From Coriobacteriia bacterium (GTDB lineage: Bacteria; Actinomycetota; Coriobacteriia; Anaerosomatales; PALSA-660): 64,000 bases of DNA. The translations under genes and the position numbers were made by a program. Positions 45,372 to 52,766 of this stretch are shown in pieces (within the stretch, counting starts at the first letter, position 1; each line of letters begins with the position of its first letter). The notes under the pieces were generated by a model. It had not been told where the DNA came from and made no database searches. It was given only the letters and a program-made list of their open reading frames with translations. The stretch lies in contig JAUSAU010000047.1 of assembly GCA_030652345.1 (NCBI GenBank), positions 1 through 64,000 on the forward strand, given 5' to 3'.

Positions 45372-46121
45372 ATGCAGATCTTCGACTGGTCCAGCCCGCT
45401 GTGGCCCGCTCTCACTGCCATCCTGGGATTCGTGTATGTGGGGCTGCTCGTCAAGCAGTACGTCGAACGTCGCAAGATGCATCAGCTCATGTGGGCGATC
45501 GGGTTCCTGTTGTACGCCGTCGCCGCCGCGATGGAGTTCTGGTCCGAGTACATCGGTACCTGGGATCCCACGGTGTACCGGATCTACATCGTCATGGCGG
45601 CGTGCATGGTCGGTTTCCTCGGTTGCGGGACGCTCTACCTCGTCACGAAGAAGCGCTTGCTCGGGGACATCTACCTGGGAATCACCCTGCTGCTGATCGG
45701 CGTGTTCCTCTACGGCGTCTTCACGACCGAGCTCGACACGACGAAACTCGTCGTCGGCATCACCGTCGGCGGCATGCCGCTCGGCGATGCGAGGGCGTTC
45801 CCGCGGATCATGTCCCTGTTCTTCAACATCCCCGGGACGCTGCTGCTCGTCGGCGGTTCGGCGTGGTCGATCATCAAGTTCCTCCCGAAGAAGGAGTTCC
45901 GTTATCGCGTATGGGCCAACGTGCTCATCATCATCGGGACGCTCATGATCGCCACGGCGGGCTCCATGGCCCGCGCCGGGATCACCGCGGGCCTGTACCC
46001 GGGTGAGATGGCGGCCTCCGCGGTCCTGCTGTGGGGGTTCCTGCTGGCCGGCACGCTCGACAAGGGTGCACAGGCCGTGAAGGCGAAGCGCGCTGCCGGG
46101 GGAGACGCTCCGGCCGCCTGA
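45372..46121 (+). CDS. Multi-pass (about seven-helix) membrane protein, unknown
   Basis: 249 aa from the ATG at 45372 after GGAGACG. Hydrophobic helices: ALTAILGFVYVGLLV, MWAIGFLLYAVAAAMEF, IYIVMAACMVGFLGCGTLYLV, IYLGITLLLIGVFLYGVF, LFFNIPGTLLLVGGSAWSI, VLIIIGTLMIATAG, and MAASAVLLWGFLLAG. The tail is short, Lys/Ala-rich and cytoplasmic. It lacks transporter signatures I know and could be a 7TM sensor. It lies directly downstream of the kinase-like gene, probably cotranscribed, and ends 4 bp from the convergent Crp/Fnr gene. Confidence 0.7.
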   Translation: MQIFDWSSPLWPALTAILGFVYVGLLVKQYVERRKMHQLMWAIGFLLYAVAAAMEFWSEYIGTWDPTVYRIYIVMAACMVGFLGCGTLYLVTKKRLLGDIYLGITLLLIGVFLYGVFTTELDTTKLVVGITVGGMPLGDARAFPRIMSLFFNIPGTLLLVGGSAWSIIKFLPKKEFRYRVWANVLIIIGTLMIATAGSMARAGITAGLYPGEMAASAVLLWGFLLAGTLDKGAQAVKAKRAAGGDAPAA

Positions 46122-46125
46122 CGCA

Positions 46126-46833
46126 TCACTCCTCCGAGTACCCGCTGCCCATACGCGCGAGCTGACCGACGTCGAGCACGACGACGTCGCGGGCGCGTAC
46201 TTCCACGACGCCCTCGTCGCGCAGGCGTGCGAACGCACGCGACAGCGTCTCGGGTACCGTCCCGAGCGCGGACGCGAGTTCGCCCTTCGACATCCCGAGT
46301 TCGACGACGAGCCCCTCGGGCGTCGCCTGACCGACGGACAGCGCCCGCTGGAACAGGTAGCCGGCCAGTCGGGAGGGGACGTCGAGCGAGAGTGACGTCG
46401 CCACCGCGGTGAGATTGACGACGCGGTTCGCGAGATCCGCGACGAGCGAGCGTGCCAGCCCCGGCTGGCTCTCGATGAGATCGAAGATCGCCTCGCGCGG
46501 CAGCCACGCGATCGTCGCGTCCGTGGCTGACTCGACGGTGGCGGGATAGCGTGCGCCCGCGAGCGCGGCGACCGCCGCGATCGGCTCACCGCTGCCCATC
46601 GTCTCGAAGGTGAGTTCGCGCCCGTCCGCCCCGAGGTGGTAGACCTTCACCTTCCCGGCGACCACGACCCCGAAGCGATCCGGGATGTCCCCCTCATTCG
46701 CGAGCAGCTGGCCGCGGGCGACCGTCTCGACGCGCGCCGTGCCGGCGAGAGCGACGATCGACGCGTCGTCCGCAGCACGCCACATCCTGCAGGAGCGAAG
46801 GGCGGAGATCACTTCGGGGCGGGGAGGGGTCAC
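46126..46833 (-). CDS. Crp/Fnr-family transcriptional regulator
   Basis: 235 aa. An N-terminal cNMP-binding-type beta barrel (GQLLANEGDIPDRFGVVVAGKVKVYHLGADGRELTFETMGSGEPIAAVAALAG), a long dimer helix, and a C-terminal HTH (LVVELGMSKGELASALGTVPETLSRAFARLRDEGVVEV). There are no FNR-type Cys clusters; only one Cys (CRMW) near the N-terminus. The GTG at 46833 follows GAGGAG. It is divergent from the YgbA-ferredoxin-hcp operon, with a palindrome midway, which suggests it is the HcpR-like regulator of that operon. Confidence 0.9.
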   Translation of the reverse strand: MTPPRPEVISALRSCRMWRAADDASIVALAGTARVETVARGQLLANEGDIPDRFGVVVAGKVKVYHLGADGRELTFETMGSGEPIAAVAALAGARYPATVESATDATIAWLPREAIFDLIESQPGLARSLVADLANRVVNLTAVATSLSLDVPSRLAGYLFQRALSVGQATPEGLVVELGMSKGELASALGTVPETLSRAFARLRDEGVVEVRARDVVVLDVGQLARMGSGYSEE

Positions 46834-46895
46834 GGGGCTCCTCGGGGCTCATGGCTCGGCTCTCCCGAGGGTCCCCGGGAGTTTCTTCGCCGAGT

Positions 46896-46909
46896 TTGAC
46901 ACACGTCAA
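46896..46909. promoter_or_regulatory. Palindromic Crp/Fnr-type operator between regulator and hcp operon
   Basis: Perfect inverted repeat TTGAC-ACAC-GTCAA, 63 bp from the regulator start and 78 bp from the YgbA-family gene start. Half-sites of the TTGA(C/T) kind are typical of Crp/Fnr-family proteins, and the location suits activation of the plus-strand operon and autoregulation. Confidence 0.65.
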
Positions 46910-46986
46910 GGAGCGGGTAGGTCCCCATGACGTACAACGGTCGGGCGGCGCGTGCCGGACGCAGCCGCCGACCGAGAGGTGTCCGC

Positions 46987-47436
46987 ATGAACGAGACCTT
47001 CGCCAGGAAGATGGCCGACCCCGCCGCCCGCAAGGACACGCGACTGCTCGGTGACTTCTCCGCGATCTACTGCCGGGGCGTGCATCGCTCCTCGGTTCGC
47101 ACGGGGCTGGTCAGCGACGGGGCCGACCTCGGCGTCTACGGCTCGAAGCCGCCGGCGGTGTGCGACGAGTGCGCGGAGCTGCTCCGCTACGCCGAGAAGC
47201 GACGCGCGTACTGCCCGAAGGACCCGAAGCCGTTCTGCAGCTACTGCGACACCCACTGCTACCGGGCCGACATGCGCGAGCAGATGCGCGCGGTCATGCG
47301 GTATGCCGGCCCGCGATCGATCTTCCACGGACATGCCATCGACGGCATCCGGCACGTCATCGAAGGCCGCAGGGCGAAGCGGAAGTTCGAGTCCCGCAGC
47401 GCGGCCACAACCGACCGAGAGGAATCAGCATCATGA
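46987..47436 (+). CDS. YgbA_NO-family (nitrosative-stress associated) protein
   Basis: 149 aa from the ATG at 46987, preceded by GAGAGG. It matches the nitrous-oxide-stimulated-promoter family (E. coli YgbA): CDECAELLRYAEKRRAYCPKDPKPFCSYCDTHCYRADMREQMRAVMRYAGPRSIFHGH. The Cys/His set C-X2-C, C-X7-C-X2-C-X3-C suggests a metal site. E. coli ygbA is controlled by NsrR. Placement with hcp and a Crp/Fnr regulator supports an NO-stress role; biochemical activity is not established. It overlaps the ferredoxin gene by 4 bp. Confidence 0.83.
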   Translation: MNETFARKMADPAARKDTRLLGDFSAIYCRGVHRSSVRTGLVSDGADLGVYGSKPPAVCDECAELLRYAEKRRAYCPKDPKPFCSYCDTHCYRADMREQMRAVMRYAGPRSIFHGHAIDGIRHVIEGRRAKRKFESRSAATTDREESAS

Positions 47437-47822
47437 GCACGACTACCGTGAAGCGTCAGATCGTCCGGATCGACGAAGCGTTGTGCACCGGCTGCGGCGT
47501 GTGCGTGAGCCCGTGCGCCGAAGGCGCGATCGTGCTCGTGGACGGCAAGGCGAAGGTCGTCCGCGAGGAGCTGTGCGACGGCGCCGGCTTCTGTCTCGGC
47601 GTCTGCCCGACCGGTGCGCTGACGCTCGAGGAGCGCGATGCCGTCCCGTTCGACCACGCGGCCGTCGAGGAGCACCTCGCCGAACAGCCGGCCACCTACG
47701 TCGCCCAGAACTGCTTCAACTGCGGAGCGAGCGAAGATGACCGTCCGTTGCTCCCCGTGCGCACGAAGGGTACCTCCACGTGGGTCTGCACCCGCTGCCT
47801 ACCCACGCTCATCCACGGCTAG
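47433..47822 (+). CDS. 2[4Fe-4S] ferredoxin-like protein with C-terminal CxxC pair
   Basis: 129 aa from the ATG at 47433 (ATGA overlap). Cluster motifs: CTGCGVCVSPCAEGAI and CDGAGFCLGVCPTGAL near residues 18-65. An additional C-terminal domain has CFNCGAS and CTRCLPTLIHG, resembling a zinc or further Fe site. Similar ferredoxins sit beside hcp in many anaerobes and are presumed electron donors to Hcp. Cytoplasmic, with no signal peptide. Confidence 0.88.
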   Translation: MSTTTVKRQIVRIDEALCTGCGVCVSPCAEGAIVLVDGKAKVVREELCDGAGFCLGVCPTGALTLEERDAVPFDHAAVEEHLAEQPATYVAQNCFNCGASEDDRPLLPVRTKGTSTWVCTRCLPTLIHG

Positions 47823-47859
47823 TCCTGCTGACACATCCGACCTCGACGAAAGAGGCACC

Positions 47860-49503
47860 ATGTTCTGCAACCAGTGCGAACAGACCGCGAACGGGACGGG
47901 TTGCACCGTCTCGGGCGTGTGCGGCAAGAAGCCGGAGATCGCCGCGCTCCAGGACCTCGTCATGCACGAGATGGTGGCGCTGTCCCTGTGGGCCGACGCC
48001 GGCCGGCGCGCGGGCCTCGTAGACGAGGCGGTCGACGCGATCGCGGAAGGTGCCGTGTTCCACACAGTGACGAACGTCGACTTCGATGCGGATTCGCTGG
48101 CCGGTGTCGTCCGCGGACTGCATGAGGTGCGCGTCGGGCTGGCCTCCCGAGTCGCGGCGGCAGGCGGAGCGCCGGCCCATCAGGACCCCTCACTCGACTT
48201 CATCCCGGCGGACGGGCTCGACGACCTCATCGCGCAAGCGATGCTCGTCGGCATCTTCTCGAGCCGTGCACACGACGCGGACATAGCCTCCCTCCAGCAG
48301 GTCACCATCTACGGAGTGAAGGGCATCGCGGCCTACGCAGATCACGCTCGCGTCCTGGGACAGAGCGATCCGGCCGTGGCCGGTTTCATCTACAAGGCGT
48401 TCGCCGCGCTCGCCGACTGCTCCCTGGCCATCGGCGACTGGGTCGCCCTCGCGCTCGAGGCGGGCGGCGTCAACCTCCGCGTCATGGAACTGCTCGACGC
48501 CGCGAACACCGGCGCATACGGTGACCCGGTCCCCACGCCCGTCCCGCTCGGCCATCGTCCGAACAAGGCGGTCCTCGTCTCCGGGCACGACCTCAAGGAT
48601 CTCGCGGTCCTGCTCGAGGCGACGGCAGGGAAGGGCATCGACATCTACACGCATGGCGAGATGCTCCCGGCCCACGGCTACCCGGCGCTCAAGGCGCACC
48701 CGCACTTCTACGGCCACTACGGGACGGCGTGGCAGAACCAGCGCAAGGAGTTCGCGGCGTTCCCCGGCGCGATCCTCATGACCACGAACTGCATCCAGGC
48801 GCCGAAGGACGAGTACCTCGCCAACATCTTCACGACGGGCCGTGTCGCCTATCCGGGCTCCGTGCACGTTCCCAACGGCGACTTCTCGAAGGTCATCGAG
48901 CAGGCACTCGCACTCCCCGGGTTCACCGACACCGCGGACGGCGGGGAGGTCCTCACGGGCTTCGCACATGAAGCGGTCCTCGGCGTCGCGCCGCAGGTCA
49001 TCGACGCGGTGAAGAACGGCGCGATCCGGCACTTCTTCCTGGTCGGCGGCTGCGACGGCGCCAAGCCCGGACGCTCCTACTACACGGACTTCGTGGACAA
49101 GGCCCCGGCCGACACGGTGATCATGACGCTGGCGTGCGGCAAGTTCCGCTTCTTCGACCACAAGCTCGGCGACATCGGCGGCATCCCGCGTCTGCTCGAC
49201 GTCGGCCAGTGCAACGACGCCTATTCCGCCATCAAGGTTGCCGTGGCGCTCTCGGAGGCGTTCGGCGTCGGTGTGAACGAACTGCCGCTCTCGATGATCC
49301 TGTCGTGGTACGAGCAGAAGGCCGTCGCGATCCTGCTCACGCTGCTGAACCTCGGGATCACCGACATCCGCCTCGGTCCCACACTCCCTGCGTTCGTGAC
49401 ACCCAACGTGCTGCAGGTCCTCGTCGACAACTTTGCGATCAAGCCGATCGGCGAGAGCGCCGAGGCGGACCTGGTCGCGATCCTGGGGATGACAGCCGCG
49501 TGA
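47860..49503 (+). CDS. hcp: Hybrid cluster protein (NO/hydroxylamine reductase)
   Basis: 547 aa from the ATG at 47860; the longer upstream frame is a shadow. The N-terminal cluster motif is Cys3-X2-Cys6-X8-Cys15-X5-Cys21 (MFCNQCEQTANGTGC...), the strict-anaerobe type, which in other bacteria is a [4Fe-4S] site. Downstream are the hybrid-cluster ligand regions: HGEMLPAHGYP, TTNCIQAPKDEY, GGCDGAKPGRSYY, LACGKFRFF and DVGQCNDAYSAIKVA. Hcp is a high-affinity NO reductase in E. coli and was first described as a hydroxylamine reductase. The stop overlaps the next gene (GTGA). Confidence 0.95.
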   Translation: MFCNQCEQTANGTGCTVSGVCGKKPEIAALQDLVMHEMVALSLWADAGRRAGLVDEAVDAIAEGAVFHTVTNVDFDADSLAGVVRGLHEVRVGLASRVAAAGGAPAHQDPSLDFIPADGLDDLIAQAMLVGIFSSRAHDADIASLQQVTIYGVKGIAAYADHARVLGQSDPAVAGFIYKAFAALADCSLAIGDWVALALEAGGVNLRVMELLDAANTGAYGDPVPTPVPLGHRPNKAVLVSGHDLKDLAVLLEATAGKGIDIYTHGEMLPAHGYPALKAHPHFYGHYGTAWQNQRKEFAAFPGAILMTTNCIQAPKDEYLANIFTTGRVAYPGSVHVPNGDFSKVIEQALALPGFTDTADGGEVLTGFAHEAVLGVAPQVIDAVKNGAIRHFFLVGGCDGAKPGRSYYTDFVDKAPADTVIMTLACGKFRFFDHKLGDIGGIPRLLDVGQCNDAYSAIKVAVALSEAFGVGVNELPLSMILSWYEQKAVAILLTLLNLGITDIRLGPTLPAFVTPNVLQVLVDNFAIKPIGESAEADLVAILGMTAA

Positions 49504-49835
49504 ACGACGAGCCGCTCTCGCCCGATGAGCCGGTCGTCGACGTGCCGGGGCCGGCGCGCGGGTGGCGTCTCGCGCGGCGGATACTGGCCGTCACCGGTGC
49601 GGTGCTCCTCGTGCTCGCAGCCGTCGCGTTGCTGCTCTACAACTACGGATCGATGGAGGCGCCCGGACCCCAGGTGCGTGCAGCCTACGCGCAAGCGCTC
49701 GCCGCGGGTCAGGCCCCGCCGGTCGAGCAGGCGTTCCATATCCCGATACCGGGGTGCCGGTGCCACAGCGCGGACCCGGTACAGCAGATGCTGCACGAGG
49801 CCCGTCCGCTCAAGGACTGCATGACCTGCCACTAG
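49500..49835 (+). CDS. Small membrane-anchored CxxCH (haem-c-like) protein
   Basis: 111 aa from the GTG at 49500, coupled to hcp by a GTGA overlap. An acidic N-tail is followed by one membrane helix (ILAVTGAVLLVLAAVALLLYNY, ~27-48) and an extracytoplasmic segment with Cys86-Arg-Cys88-His89. The protein ends in Cys107-Met-Thr-Cys110-His111, a canonical haem-c motif whose His is the last residue. No family recognised. A mono- or di-haem electron carrier linked to the Hcp module is the obvious hypothesis. A CcsA-type assembly protein is encoded 3 kb downstream. A hairpin terminator follows. Confidence 0.72.
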   Translation: MNDEPLSPDEPVVDVPGPARGWRLARRILAVTGAVLLVLAAVALLLYNYGSMEAPGPQVRAAYAQALAAGQAPPVEQAFHIPIPGCRCHSADPVQQMLHEARPLKDCMTCH

Positions 49836-49846
49836 ACGCTCAGGCG

Positions 49847-49876
49847 GGAAGGCCGGCGCCGGTGCGCCGGCCTTCC
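49847..49876 (+). terminator. Terminator of the YgbA-ferredoxin-hcp operon
   Basis: Perfect 13-bp stem GGAAGGCCGGCGC / GCGCCGGCCTTCC with a 4-nt loop, 12 bp after the stop of the CxxCH protein; followed by GCTTCG rather than a U run. Confidence 0.78.
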
Positions 49877-49980
49877 GCTTCGCCCCGCTGTGGTCCCGCC
49901 CCCGCGCCGCGGTGATATCCTGAACGCGACGCGACGGCCCCGCTTCGGCGAGGCCGGCGATCCGCCACGAAAGGGACCCC

Positions 49981-52062
49981 ATGGGCACGCTCCTCTCCCA
50001 CGTCGAGTACCTGTCAGAGACGATCGGCCCCCGAGCCGCGACCACCGACGCCGAGCACCAGGCTGCCGAGTACCTCCGCGACTGCTTCGAGTCGCGCGGT
50101 CTCGAGACCGAGGTCCAGGCGTTCGACAGTCCGCGCACGTACGCGTGGGCGTACGTGCTCTACCACCTGCTCACGATCATCGCTGCGGTGGGATGCTTCT
50201 GGTACCCGTGGCCCGCACTCGCCCTCGCGGCGATCGTCGCGGCCGTGATGCGTCTGGACCTCGACACCCGGTGGGGGCTGAGCTCGCTGATGCCCAAGGG
50301 TCCGAGCCAGAACGTGATCGCGCGCCATCAGCCTCGGGTCGGTCGCGGTGAGCGCGTGCAGCGGGTCGTCATCGTCGCGCACTATGATTCCGCCCGCGCG
50401 TCGCTCGCTTTCAGCCCCGGGCTCGTCAAGAACTTCTCGGCGACCTTCGGGCTGATGAAGGCGTGCACGGTCGCCGTCCCCGTCGTGATCGTCATCAGGA
50501 TGCTGCCGTACGTGAACAAGCTCCCCGCGACGTGGACGTGGTATGCGGTGCTCGCGTCGGCGGCGTATCTGCTCGTGCCGCTTCTGATCAACGTGCACCG
50601 TGAGCTCTTCATGAAGTTCACGCCCGGGGCGAACGACAATGCATCGGGTGTCGCCGCGATGCTCGGCGTGATGGAGCGGATGATCCCCGAGCCTGACGCG
50701 GCGACGATGGTGGCCCGGGAGAACGCGAAGATGCGCACCGAGTCCGACGCATGGGGCGCCGACGTCGTGCCCGACGGAGCGGTCCTGGCCTACTCACCGT
50801 CCGCCGCCCCGGCGCGGCCGGCCGTCGACAGCTGGACCGACGACGAGGAGCTTTGGACCGACACCGGCGCTGGCCGCGGTCAGACGGCGATGGGATTCGA
50901 TGGTATCGACCGCGTCCCGGCGACGCCGCCGACGCCCCGCCCGGCACCCGCAGACGACCTGTTCGATGACGAACCGCAGGCGACGGTGAACGCACCCACG
51001 CCCGATCCCGACCTGAGTGCGAAGCTGTTCGGTACCGGCGCCATCATGACGCGGCCTGTCGCCTCGGGATCCGATCAGTACGTGCCGGCACCCGCCCGCC
51101 CCGCTTCTCCCTCGTCCTTCGACACCGCACCGGCACGCCGGCACGCACCCGACCTGGGTTTCGACGTGGACTTCGAGGACGCCTCGCCGCGCCGGAGTCC
51201 GTCGGGCATGCCTCACGATGCCATCGACGATGACCTCTTCGGCGGTGCTCCCGTTCCGGGCAGCACGGGCAGCTTCCCCGCGGTCTCGGACACCGACACA
51301 CACGGCGCAGCCGCCCCGGCTCCCGTTCCGGCACCGCGCCCGCCCGAGCGCGAGAAGCGCGGACTCTTCGGCGGACGCAAGAAGTCCGACACCGAGCGCC
51401 ATGGCGTCCGCGACTGGCTCGGCGTCGGCAATGACTTCGACGCGCGCAAGCAGGGTCGGGACATCGGCTCGTGGGAGAACTTCCCCGAGGACGACACCGA
51501 GGACTCGGGCTGGAAGGGCGGATCGGCCGCCGGTGCGGAGGGCCTCGACGACCCGGACTTCGCCTCCAGCGAGGCCGCACGGATCCGACGCCGGGTGACC
51601 ACCGCGGTGGACCGCGAGCTCGTCGAGAAGGAGGTGTGGTTCGTCGCGACCGGGGCCGAGGAGGTCGGCACGGTCGGGATGAAGGCGTTCCTCAAAGAGT
51701 TCGAGCCGGACCTGCGCGACGCGGTCATCCTCAACCTGGACAACCTGGGCACCGGCGCGGTCGCCTACGTCACCCGCGAGGGGATGGCCAAGCGCTACTT
51801 CGCGGATCGCAGGCTCGCCGGCGCCGCAAAGCGCGCGGCGCGCGAAGCCGGTCTTCCGGTCAAGGGGCGTGAGTACCGCGGGCTGTCCACCGACGCGACA
51901 CCGGCGCTGGCACGTGGCTTCCGCGCGATGTCGGTGATGGCCTTCGACATCAACGACCGCCTCCCGAACTGGCACTGGAAGACCGACACCGCCGACAACG
52001 TCAGCGAGCAGAATCTCGAGACCGCGGTCGACTTCGTCACCGCGCTCATCAAGGAGTTGTAG
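49981..52062 (+). CDS. M28-family metallopeptidase with membrane segments and a large insertion
   Basis: 693 aa. The zinc ligands of an M28 peptidase are all visible: His134 (VAHYDSAR), Asp219 (GANDNASG), Glu560/Glu561 (TGAEEVGT), Asp587 (LNLDNLG) and His665 (NWHWKTDT). Between Asp219 and Glu560 lie 341 residues, of which about 245-530 are Asp/Pro/Ala-rich low complexity. Hydrophobic stretches lie before and after the first ligand (YVLYHLLTIIAAVGCFWYPW; VAVPVVIVIRML; YAVLASAAYLLVPLLI). There is no classical signal peptide, so topology is uncertain. Substrate unknown; it is probably an aminopeptidase. It overlaps the convergent gene by 14 bp. Confidence 0.8.
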   Translation: MGTLLSHVEYLSETIGPRAATTDAEHQAAEYLRDCFESRGLETEVQAFDSPRTYAWAYVLYHLLTIIAAVGCFWYPWPALALAAIVAAVMRLDLDTRWGLSSLMPKGPSQNVIARHQPRVGRGERVQRVVIVAHYDSARASLAFSPGLVKNFSATFGLMKACTVAVPVVIVIRMLPYVNKLPATWTWYAVLASAAYLLVPLLINVHRELFMKFTPGANDNASGVAAMLGVMERMIPEPDAATMVARENAKMRTESDAWGADVVPDGAVLAYSPSAAPARPAVDSWTDDEELWTDTGAGRGQTAMGFDGIDRVPATPPTPRPAPADDLFDDEPQATVNAPTPDPDLSAKLFGTGAIMTRPVASGSDQYVPAPARPASPSSFDTAPARRHAPDLGFDVDFEDASPRRSPSGMPHDAIDDDLFGGAPVPGSTGSFPAVSDTDTHGAAAPAPVPAPRPPEREKRGLFGGRKKSDTERHGVRDWLGVGNDFDARKQGRDIGSWENFPEDDTEDSGWKGGSAAGAEGLDDPDFASSEAARIRRRVTTAVDRELVEKEVWFVATGAEEVGTVGMKAFLKEFEPDLRDAVILNLDNLGTGAVAYVTREGMAKRYFADRRLAGAAKRAAREAGLPVKGREYRGLSTDATPALARGFRAMSVMAFDINDRLPNWHWKTDTADNVSEQNLETAVDFVTALIKEL

Positions 52063-52753
52063 GCGCCTCGTCGTCCGTCAGGGACGGCTCGGGAGTGCGG
52101 CGCACGAGCGCGCGCGCGAGCGGCCCCGCATAGAACGACAGCGCCGTGCCTCCGAGGCACAGCACGGCAGCGACCCAGAACACCGGCAGCATCGAGTCGC
52201 TTCCCTGCATGGCCACCACGACGTACGCGAAGGCGATGAACCCGAGGTGCAGTATCCCGCTGCCCACGGTCGTCAGTCGCCCCTCGGTCAGGTAGGTGAG
52301 CGACCGCGCGCCGCCGGCCGTCATCACCACGACGGCGACCTGGATGAGCCCCGCTCCCACAAGGTACGCGGCCATCCCGGTCGTGGCCTCTCCGGTGACC
52401 AGCCACACGCCCAGTCCGAGAGCGACCATCAGCACCGACACCGCCACGAGCAGGCCGCGCGAGAAGAGCCGCTTCGGCACGCACAGCCCCATGACCACGA
52501 ACAGCCCGACGAGCAGCGGTGCCGCGATCGCGTTCATCAGCGCGATGTACTCGCCGAAGGCGGGTGTGGCCCCCCATTCGGGTGACGAGCGCTGCACCCA
52601 CCACGAGTAGAGTGTCCCGGCCAGCGACTGGACGCCGAGTGCGCCGAGCAGTGCGGTCGTGACGACCATGAGGGTGAAGTCCCAGCCGGAGCGGCGCGCG
52701 GGGGGAGCCGCCGGCTCATCTGCCGCTACGACCTGACTCGTCTCATCGTCCAT
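52049..52753 (-). CDS. Multi-pass membrane protein paired with CcsA-type protein
   Basis: 234 aa from the ATG at 52753, with GAGGAGG ideally placed. About seven hydrophobic helices (FTLMVVTTALLGALGVQSLAG, ALMNAIAAPLLVGLFVVMGL, LLVAVSVLMVALGLGVWLV, AAYLVGAGLIQVAVVVMTA, ILHLGFIAFAYVVVAM, MLPVFWVAAVLCLGGTALSFYAG). No ResB/CcsB signature and no conserved haem His/Trp motif that I can recognise. It lies 13 bp after the ccsA-type gene, so the pair probably works together, perhaps in haem delivery or c-type cytochrome assembly. It runs convergently into the M28 gene. Confidence 0.65.
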   Translation of the reverse strand: MDDETSQVVAADEPAAPPARRSGWDFTLMVVTTALLGALGVQSLAGTLYSWWVQRSSPEWGATPAFGEYIALMNAIAAPLLVGLFVVMGLCVPKRLFSRGLLVAVSVLMVALGLGVWLVTGEATTGMAAYLVGAGLIQVAVVVMTAGGARSLTYLTEGRLTTVGSGILHLGFIAFAYVVVAMQGSDSMLPVFWVAAVLCLGGTALSFYAGPLARALVRRTPEPSLTDDEAPTTP

Positions 52754-52766
52754 GCGCGTCCTCCTC

